DNA of 9,643 bases from CAYUWK01 sp964580085. GTDB taxonomy: Bacteria > Patescibacteriota > Minisyncoccia > Minisyncoccales > CG1-02-41-26. The notes below the pieces were generated by a model, which ran no database searches, was not told where the DNA came from, and saw only the letters and a list, made by a program, of their open reading frames with translations. Below, one piece after another: positions 5,669 to 9,643 of the stretch (positions are counted from its first letter, which is position 1; each line of letters starts with the position of its first letter). Position numbers and translations under genes: made by a program. The DNA is taken from contig CAZOJF010000018.1 of the NCBI GenBank assembly GCA_964580085.1, forward strand, positions 1-9,643. Reading direction: 5' to 3'.

Positions 5669-7155
5669 AAATTTTGAATATTTCTTTCTCTTAATCTCCA
5701 AATAATATAAGCTAATAATGCGTAAAAAATTACAAAATAGAGCCACGAAATTTTAATTTCCAAACAAGCCCCGGGAATTTTATTTAATAAATCAATTATT
5801 TTTATAACATAGGTTAATAAAAACCAAGCTGGGAAAGAGAGAATCCAGGCTAAGAATTGCCAGAATATTCCTATAAAAGTAAAAATAAAACCAGATATCA
5901 TAATAAAAGGTAAAATAGGCACAATTAAAATATTAGTTAAAGGAGCAATTAAAGAAATATAACCAAAATTATATATTAAAATTGGTAAGGTGAATATTTG
6001 GGCTGAAAAAGTCATAGAAATAATATCTTTTACCCCCCAATATTTATTTTCCGGAATAAATCTTAACCAATTCTGGAAAATTGGCAAAGCATAACTTATT
6101 CCTAAAACAGCTAAAAAAGATAGTTGAAAGCCAACGTCATCTTTCAAAAGAAAGGGATTTTGAAAAAGCATTATGGTTGCTGCAAAAATGATAGCTCTTT
6201 GGCTTTGAGAAATTCTGCCTATCTTTTGGGCCAGCAGAAGAAGCCCAGCCATTATGCCTGCTCTCACTGCTGAGGAAGGAAAACCAATAAGCATAATATA
6301 CAAGAAAATAAACACGACTGTAAGATAAAAAGCTTGGCCTCTAGAAAAACCAATCCCAATCAAAAAACTCATTAGAATCGAGGTAAGAATAACGATATGC
6401 ATCCCCGAAACAGCAGTAATATGACGTACTCCTGTTTTGTTTAATTTTTCTTTCCATTGGTCTGAAATATTCTTTTTATCTCCCAAGATTATGGCTGATA
6501 AAATTGAACTTTGAGGAGGAGATAAATTTTGAACAATAACTTTTCTTAATTTATTTTTAAAGTATAGAATTTTTTGATAAAAACTAAATGAGGAAAAATT
6601 ATCCTCTATCATTGAAATACTTGGATAATAGATTACGGCCGAGACATTATCTTTTCTTAAATAATCTCTATAATTAAAATCTTCAAAAACACAAGGTTGT
6701 CTTAAAACACCATTAATTTTTAACTTGTTTCCATATTCATATTCAGGATAACGATTTGCGGTCACTAATATTCTTCCGGACATTGATATTTCTACCCTAT
6801 TTATTATTATCTTCTCAACATTTATTAAAAGATTGATTTTATCTTGCCTAGCATCTGGCTCTCCAACTACTTTGCCCACAAGTTCTATTGGTTCTGAAAA
6901 ATTAATAAAATCTTTTATTTCTTGGGTTTCAAAGTTTTCAAAAACTACTTGATAACGTAAAATACCAAAACTCAAGAATATTAAGCAAAATCCAAAAACT
7001 AAAATAAGGTTCTTCTTAAAAAACAACAAACTATAAAAGACTCCTAAAATAAAAAACTCTCCAACTATAAAAGATGGAATGTTTAAAAAGGAACTAATAA
7101 AAATCCCTCCGATAAAAGAGAGACAAATATAAAGCACGATTTTAGAAAGCGTCAT
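5665..7155 (-). CDS. comEC: ComEC/Rec2-type DNA-uptake channel protein lacking the metallo-beta-lactamase domain
   Basis: 496 residues. ComEC forms the cytoplasmic-membrane channel that passes single-stranded DNA into the cell during natural transformation. Residues about 5-68 hold two to three N-terminal membrane segments. Residues about 85-180 are a soluble OB-fold-like region (DUF4131 type) ending in FNYRDYLRKDNVSAVIYYP. The Competence domain covers about 205-490 with family motifs TGVRHITAVSGMH (241-253), GFPSSAVRAGIMAG (291-304) and GFQLSFLAVLG (342-352), and many membrane helices. Full ComEC proteins usually run to 700-800 residues and end in a metallo-beta-lactamase-like domain; here the protein stops after the last helix with a basic tail (RLRERNIQNF). 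Only 57 bases separate the stop from the next gene, so no broken remnant of that domain is present. The ATG follows the nrdG stop by 9 bases. The nearest GAGGT is 16 bases upstream, too far for a normal Shine-Dalgarno. Confidence 0.92.
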   Translation of the reverse strand: MTLSKIVLYICLSFIGGIFISSFLNIPSFIVGEFFILGVFYSLLFFKKNLILVFGFCLIFLSFGILRYQVVFENFETQEIKDFINFSEPIELVGKVVGEPDARQDKINLLINVEKIIINRVEISMSGRILVTANRYPEYEYGNKLKINGVLRQPCVFEDFNYRDYLRKDNVSAVIYYPSISMIEDNFSSFSFYQKILYFKNKLRKVIVQNLSPPQSSILSAIILGDKKNISDQWKEKLNKTGVRHITAVSGMHIVILTSILMSFLIGIGFSRGQAFYLTVVFIFLYIMLIGFPSSAVRAGIMAGLLLLAQKIGRISQSQRAIIFAATIMLFQNPFLLKDDVGFQLSFLAVLGISYALPIFQNWLRFIPENKYWGVKDIISMTFSAQIFTLPILIYNFGYISLIAPLTNILIVPILPFIMISGFIFTFIGIFWQFLAWILSFPAWFLLTYVIKIIDLLNKIPGACLEIKISWLYFVIFYALLAYIIWRLRERNIQNF

Positions 7156-7164
7156 ATGGTAATT

Positions 7165-7863
7165 CTATCTAACCTCACAAATCTCAAAAAAAGGAGAAAT
7201 TACTTTTTTAATATCCAAAAGATATTCTTTTAAATAAGGATTTTTCCCTTTAAACTCTGAATTAATTGTATCTCTTTCCCCTTGAAAGTTTTGCAAATAA
7301 TATTTTTTAGCGGGCCCAATCCAATGGACAATTTTTATAATATCTTCTTTCCCTAATAATCCCGGGATTATGGTTGTTCTAAATTCATAATAAACTTTTC
7401 CTTTTTTCAAAATATCAATACTTTTTTGTATTTGTTTAATGTCAACTTTAGATCCTGTAGCTTGTTTATATTTCTCCTTAGGAGCTTTTATATCCATGGC
7501 TATATAATCAACCAATTTTTGGTTAATTAAATCTTTTATCATTTCCGGATTAGAGCCATTAGTATCAAGTTTTATCAAATAACCCATTTTTTTAATTCTC
7601 TGGCAAAAAAGAGGCAAGTCTTTATTTAAAGTTGGCTCTCCCCCACAAACAACTACTCCATCTAATAAACTCGTTCTAAATTTCAGAAAATCAAAAAAAT
7701 CTTTCGTGGGCATTTTAAAACCCTTTTCAATTTTCTCGGGTAGAACAAGTTCGGGATTATAACACCAGGGACAACGAAAATTACAACCTGCTAAAAATAC
7801 TGTGCAAGCTAATTTTCCGGGGTAATCGACCAATGTTAATTTTTGTAATCCCGCAATAATCAT
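7165..7863 (-). CDS. nrdG: Anaerobic ribonucleotide reductase activating enzyme (radical SAM, NrdG2 type)
   Basis: 232 residues; a radical S-adenosylmethionine enzyme that cleaves SAM at a 4Fe-4S cluster to create the glycyl radical on NrdD. The cluster motif CxxxCxxC is Cys27, Cys31 and Cys34 (AGCNFRCPWC). GGEP at 74-77 and DTNG at 100-103 are SAM-binding elements, and the IPG near 166-168 fits later strands of the partial barrel. The opening GLQKLTLVDYPGKLACTVFLAGC is characteristic of the NrdG2/pyruvate-formate-lyase-activase-like branch (TIGR02495-type) rather than the shorter classic NrdG. Its substrate is inferred from the neighbour: its ATG overlaps the nrdD stop by one base (TAATG at 7865-7861), a strong sign of coupled translation. 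No extra ferredoxin-like cysteine cluster is present. The stop is TAG. Confidence 0.93.
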   Translation of the reverse strand: MIIAGLQKLTLVDYPGKLACTVFLAGCNFRCPWCYNPELVLPEKIEKGFKMPTKDFFDFLKFRTSLLDGVVVCGGEPTLNKDLPLFCQRIKKMGYLIKLDTNGSNPEMIKDLINQKLVDYIAMDIKAPKEKYKQATGSKVDIKQIQKSIDILKKGKVYYEFRTTIIPGLLGKEDIIKIVHWIGPAKKYYLQNFQGERDTINSEFKGKNPYLKEYLLDIKKVISPFFEICEVR

Positions 7864-9643
7864 TAAATCTTTGCTTTAAATGTTTTACGTTCTTTAAACT
7901 CTTGTTTCTTTCCTTCATTGAATTGTTTAATAGGACGATAATACCCCATAACCCTTGAATAAACTTCACAGGGTTGTTCAACCGTACATTTGGGACAAGT
8001 CCAGTGTTTCCCTGATAAATAACCATGAATAGGACAAATAGAAAAAGTTGGAGTTAAGCTAATGTAAGGTAGGTTAAATTTTTCAAAAATCTTTTTAATC
8101 AATTTTTTACTCATATTAATATCCGAAATCTCTTCCCCTAAAAATATATGGCTCACTGTACCACCAGTATATTTACATTGTAATCCATCTTGAAGTTTTA
8201 ATGCTTCAAAAATATCATCAGTATAATTAACAGGTAGTTGGGTAGAATTAGTATAATAAGGAACCTTCTTTGTCCCCGACGTAATTATATCCGGATATTC
8301 TTCTCTGTCTTTTAAGGCCAAACGGTAACTTGTTCCTTCAGCTGGCGATGCTTCTAAATTATATAGATTTCCTGTCTCTTCTTGATATTTTATTAACTTC
8401 TCTCTCATAAAATCCATTACTTCTAAGGCAAATTTCTTTCCCTTTTTTGACCCTATGTCTTCGTTTATAAAACTCAAGGAACATTCGTTCATCCCTACTA
8501 AGCCAATTGTAGAAAAATGATTATCATAATATGCTCCTCTAGCTTTTTTAATGCCCGATAAATAGAATTTTGAATAGGGGTACAATCCTTTATCAGCAAA
8601 ATTTTCTATGGCTTTTCTTTTAATTTCTAATGATTCTTTTGCCAAATCCATTAATTTACCCAACTTTTTATAGAGTTCTTTTTTAGTCTTAGATAAATAA
8701 CCTATGCGTGGCATATTAATTGTCACTACTCCAATACTTCCTGTATTAGATCCGCTTCCAAATAATCCTCCGCCTCCTCTGTTATGTAAGGCTCTTAAAT
8801 CCAATTTTAATCGGCAGCACATTGAACGCACGTCAGAAGGATCCATGTCAGAATTGATATAATTTGCAAAGTAATTTGTGCCATATTTTGATGACGCTTC
8901 AAAGATACCATCAAAAGCTGGATCATCCCAAGGAAAGTCTTTGGTAATATTTATAGTTGGAATAGGGAATGAAAAAGGTCTCTTTGACCTATCTCCTTCC
9001 ATCATTACTTCATAGAAAGCTTTGTCAAATATTTTCATTTCTTCGGCAAATTCTCCATAAGTTTCTTTTTGGTTTTTCCCTCCAATAATTACAGGTAATT
9101 TTTCAAAAACTGAAGAAGGCTTAAGATCTAATGTGATATTTGAAAAAGGACATTGAAATCCGACTCGAGTTGGAACAGCCATATTAAATAAAAACTCTTG
9201 CATACATTGCTTAACTTGTTGATAGTTTAAATTATCATAACGGATAAAAGGAGCCAAAAGAGTGTCAAAATTTGAAAAAGCAACTGCTCCCGCAACTTCT
9301 CCTGTTACTGTAAACATAAAATTTACAACCTGGCCCAATGCTGATCTAAAATGTTTCGGTGGATTTGATTCTAATTTCCCGGGAACACCTCTAAATCCTT
9401 TTAACAAAAAATCATATAAATCCCATCCACAACAATAGGGACCAAGTGTGTCCAAATCGTGGATATGAAAATCGCCTGACTTATTAGCATCTCTTATCTC
9501 TTCTGTATATATTTTATTTAACCAATATCTTTTTACAATATAATTTACTCCATATCTGTTAAGCCCTTGTAAAGAGAAAGCCATATTAGCATTTTCATTT
9601 ACTTCCCAATCCGATTTTTCCAAATACTCATCAATTCTATCTA
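7863..9643 (-). CDS. nrdD: Anaerobic (class III) ribonucleoside-triphosphate reductase, 5' end cut by the window
   Basis: The oxygen-sensitive enzyme that reduces ribonucleoside triphosphates to deoxyribonucleotides using a glycyl radical. The reading frame stays open to the window edge (GAT AGA ATT GAT GAG TAT before the TTG at 9623). That TTG is internal, because the upstream residues DRIDEYL plus EKSDWEVNENANMAFS form the conserved start of the catalytic domain. About 100 residues, probably an ATP-cone regulatory domain, are missing. Counting the TTG-coded residue as 1: FHIHDLDTLGPYCCGW (52-67), AGAVAFSNFDTLLAPF (111-126), the finger-loop pair Cys269-Cys270 in SMCCRLKLDLRAL, and GSNTGSIGVVTINMPR (291-306). 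A C-terminal zinc site probably uses four of Cys530, His533, Cys543, Cys546 and Cys552. The glycyl radical residue is Gly560 in RVMGYYRP. The closest remembered relatives are Thermotoga-like NrdD proteins. It leads an apparent nrdD-nrdG-comEC operon. Confidence 0.96.
   Translation of the reverse strand, partial: DRIDEYLEKSDWEVNENANMAFSLQGLNRYGVNYIVKRYWLNKIYTEEIRDANKSGDFHIHDLDTLGPYCCGWDLYDFLLKGFRGVPGKLESNPPKHFRSALGQVVNFMFTVTGEVAGAVAFSNFDTLLAPFIRYDNLNYQQVKQCMQEFLFNMAVPTRVGFQCPFSNITLDLKPSSVFEKLPVIIGGKNQKETYGEFAEEMKIFDKAFYEVMMEGDRSKRPFSFPIPTINITKDFPWDDPAFDGIFEASSKYGTNYFANYINSDMDPSDVRSMCCRLKLDLRALHNRGGGGLFGSGSNTGSIGVVTINMPRIGYLSKTKKELYKKLGKLMDLAKESLEIKRKAIENFADKGLYPYSKFYLSGIKKARGAYYDNHFSTIGLVGMNECSLSFINEDIGSKKGKKFALEVMDFMREKLIKYQEETGNLYNLEASPAEGTSYRLALKDREEYPDIITSGTKKVPYYTNSTQLPVNYTDDIFEALKLQDGLQCKYTGGTVSHIFLGEEISDINMSKKLIKKIFEKFNLPYISLTPTFSICPIHGYLSGKHWTCPKCTVEQPCEVYSRVMGYYRPIKQFNEGKKQEFKERKTFKAKI

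Noticed and set aside
7781..8026. 81-codon minus-strand frame across the nrdD-nrdG junction
   Set aside because: It is out of frame with both well-conserved genes and overlaps them entirely.
9621..9623. TTG as the start codon of nrdD
   Set aside because: The frame remains open to the window edge and the upstream codons (DRIDEY) continue the conserved NrdD catalytic-domain sequence, so the TTG is an internal leucine.

Overview
The window is AT-rich and tightly packed. All seven genes lie on the minus strand and read from the high-coordinate end to the low end. Gaps between genes are a few bases, except for two short promoter-bearing intergenic stretches of 57 and 86 bases. The gene content suggests an anaerobic bacterium of the Candidate Phyla Radiation (Patescibacteria, Parcubacteria-like): a class III (oxygen-sensitive) ribonucleotide reductase with its radical-SAM activase, a ComEC channel without the usual C-terminal nuclease-like domain, a membrane-anchored HtrA with a lysine-rich tail, and almost no Shine-Dalgarno signals. 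The lineage is an inference from style and content; no ribosomal marker is present.

Region 1 (9643 to 5665, minus): nrdD (5' end cut by the window edge), nrdG (overlaps nrdD by one base in TAATG) and comEC (9-base gap) form one apparent operon whose promoter lies outside the window. NrdD and NrdG make deoxyribonucleotides without oxygen. ComEC is the inner-membrane channel for single-stranded DNA uptake. Region 2 (5607 to 3527, minus): a family 2 glycosyltransferase and an active HtrA-type serine protease (8-base gap). They sit behind a strong sigma-70-like promoter whose -35 box overlaps the comEC stop codon, and a hairpin terminator follows. Region 3 (3440 to 63, minus): a Clp/Hsp100 disaggregase and, 3 bases later, a membrane-anchored HtrA-fold protein that has lost all three catalytic residues. 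This pair has its own promoter, placed so that the transcript would begin at or just before the clpB start codon.

The most interesting part is regions 2 and 3 together: an active HtrA, a Clp ATPase combining a full ClpB middle domain with a ClpC/ClpX-like IGF loop, and a catalytically dead HtrA paralogue translationally linked to the ATPase. This looks like a protein quality-control locus spanning the membrane, although a physical link between the parts is only a hypothesis.

Bases 1-62, beyond the last stop codon, hold no recognisable gene. No tRNA, rRNA, CRISPR array, insertion sequence or origin was seen anywhere.
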